A DNA stretch of 64,000 bases from Burkholderiales bacterium GJ-E10. Lineage in GTDB: Bacteria > Pseudomonadota > Gammaproteobacteria > Burkholderiales > Burkholderiaceae_F. A program made the position numbers and the translations under genes. Shown in pieces: positions 62,970 through 64,000 of this stretch; positions within the stretch are counted from its first letter, which is position 1, and the number at the start of each line of letters is the position of its first letter. The notes beneath the pieces are model-generated. The model searched no databases. It saw only the letters and a program-made list of their open reading frames with translations, and was not told the DNA's origin. The stretch lies in assembly GCA_000828975.1 (NCBI GenBank), contig AP014683.1, forward strand, positions 1,193,520-1,257,519, given 5' to 3'.

Positions 62970-64000
62970 TCATTCCGGCCGCATGTGCGGGAACAGGATC
63001 ACGTCGCGGATGTTGGGCACATCGGCGAGCAGCATGATGAAGCGGTCGATGCCCACGCCGCAACCCGCGGTGGGGGGCAGCCCGTATTCCAGCGCCCGGA
63101 TGTAGTCGGCGTCGTAGTACATCGCCTCTTCGTCGCCGGCCGCTTTCGCTTCCACCTGGCGCTGGAATCGCGCGGCCTGGTCTTCGGGATCGTTCAGCTC
63201 CGAGAACCCATTGGCCGTTTCGCGTCCGGCCATGAAAAGCTCGAAGCGTTCCGTGATCTCGGGGTCGGCATCGGAGGCGCGTGCCAGCGGCGACACTTCC
63301 GCGGGATAGTCGATGAGGAAGGTGGGCTGGATGAGCTTTGCCTCCACGGTTTCCTCGAACAGCGCGAGCTGCAGGCTGCCCAGACCGGCGCCGGCGGGCA
63401 TTTCCTTGCCCAGGCGCGCGAGTTCCGAACGCAGGAAGCCCGGGTCGCGCAACGACGGGTCGGCGTACTGCGGCGCATATTGCTGCAGCGCTTCGACGAT
63501 GGTGCAGCGCGCGAAGGGTTTTCCCAGATCGATCGTCTGGCCCTGGTACTCGAGCACCGCCGATCCCGTCGCGTCCACCGCCACGGCGCGCAGCATCTCT
63601 TCGGTGAAATCCATCATCCAGCGCACTTCGTGGTATGCCGCGTAGAACTCCAGCATGGTGAATTCGGGGTTGTGCCGCGGACTCACGCCTTCGTTGCGGA
63701 AGTTGCGGTTGATCTCGAACACCCGCTCCATGCCGCCCACCACCAGCCGCTTGAGATACAGCTCCGGCGCGATGCGCAGGTACATGGCGAGGTCGAGCGC
63801 GTTGTGGTGGGTGACGAAGGGGCGGGCCTGGGCGCCGCCCGGAATCGTCTGGAGCATCGGCGTTTCGACTTCGAGAAACTCCCGTTCGGCGAGGAAGCGC
63901 CGGAACGCCGCGACGGCCCGGGCCCGGGTGCGGAACACGGCGCGGGTCGACTCGTTGACGATGAGGTCGACGTAGCGCTGGCGATAGCGCTGCTCGTGGT
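62970..64000 (-). CDS. lysS: Lysyl-tRNA synthetase, class II (N-terminus beyond window edge)
   Basis: About 343 of roughly 500 residues are visible, on the minus strand with the start beyond base 64000. [25 protein letters not shown] lies at the edge, and the catalytic core follows: [29 protein letters not shown], motif 2 [26 protein letters not shown], and motif 3 [26 protein letters not shown]. The OB-fold anticodon domain is outside the window. The apparent GTG at 63938 is internal, not a start. Confidence 0.96.
   Translation of the reverse strand, partial: HEQRYRQRYVDLIVNESTRAVFRTRARAVAAFRRFLAEREFLEVETPMLQTIPGGAQARPFVTHHNALDLAMYLRIAPELYLKRLVVGGMERVFEINRNFRNEGVSPRHNPEFTMLEFYAAYHEVRWMMDFTEEMLRAVAVDATGSAVLEYQGQTIDLGKPFARCTIVEALQQYAPQYADPSLRDPGFLRSELARLGKEMPAGAGLGSLQLALFEETVEAKLIQPTFLIDYPAEVSPLARASDADPEITERFELFMAGRETANGFSELNDPEDQAARFQRQVEAKAAGDEEAMYYDADYIRALEYGLPPTAGCGVGIDRFIMLLADVPNIRDVILFPHMRPE

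Overview
This GC-rich window with dense, overlapping genes looks like a betaproteobacterial chromosome (Burkholderiales-like; no finer placement is possible from sequence alone). The main taxonomic cue is the order thrS-infC-rpmI-rplT-pheS-pheT-ihfA-merR-tRNA-Pro(GGG). SlyX, OprB-type porins, RND-type outer-membrane lipoproteins, a SelD with an N-terminal FAD domain and an EgtB/SenA-like enzyme fit the same picture.
Bases 1-12,100 are a mobile-element pile-up. An IS66 copy enters from the left edge (tnpB tail, tnpC, and an unfamiliar passenger gene with a duplicated domain). Its right end appears to have cut off the last residues of an AAA ATPase that belongs to a separate three-gene transposition module (zinc-ribbon/HTH protein, DDE transposase, ATPase). 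A SEC-C/TPR gene is divergent from that module. A second, complete IS66 element (6193-8654) sits inside a GH15 glucoamylase gene and is flanked by an exact 8-bp duplication, CATGGTGG; removing it restores one open frame of 776 codons. A glucose-dehydrogenase-like SDR gene follows, then a chimeric tnpC scrap.
Bases 12,100-35,200 hold a desaturase-S4-SlyX operon, a PAS/GGDEF/EAL protein, a four-gene ABC exporter operon (permease, ATPase, membrane fusion protein, outer-membrane channel), a hydrolase-phosphoribosyltransferase pair, and a six-gene group-3b-like [NiFe] hydrogenase operon. The hydrogenase operon includes a cyclic-nucleotide-binding-fold protein and the maturation protease. CorA, TolC-type, HPP-like, OprB and NRAMP-like transport genes follow.
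Bases 35,200-49,300 are mostly housekeeping: an ATP-grasp-like protein, tadA-ldcA-hybrid kinase with overlapping stop/start codons, the translation cluster (infC has an ATC start; PheT lacks its N-terminal tRNA-binding OB domain), tRNA-Pro, a HigBA-like pair whose toxin may be damaged, and a TRIC/YicG channel.
Bases 49,300-64,000 carry a LysR regulator with a DoxX gene and a decayed reductase between them, then an ergothioneine/selenoneine-type cluster: egtD, an EgtB/SenA-like enzyme, and selD divergent from it. An unusual class A PBP, a CPA2 antiporter, a YidB gene followed in frame across one TGA by a headless GGDEF domain, a Nudix hydrolase and the start-truncated lysS complete the window.
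The strongest candidates for something new are the EgtD-EgtB/SenA-SelD neighbourhood without a visible SenB, the shortened PheT, the cyclic-nucleotide-fold subunit inside the hydrogenase operon, and the IS66 passenger protein.
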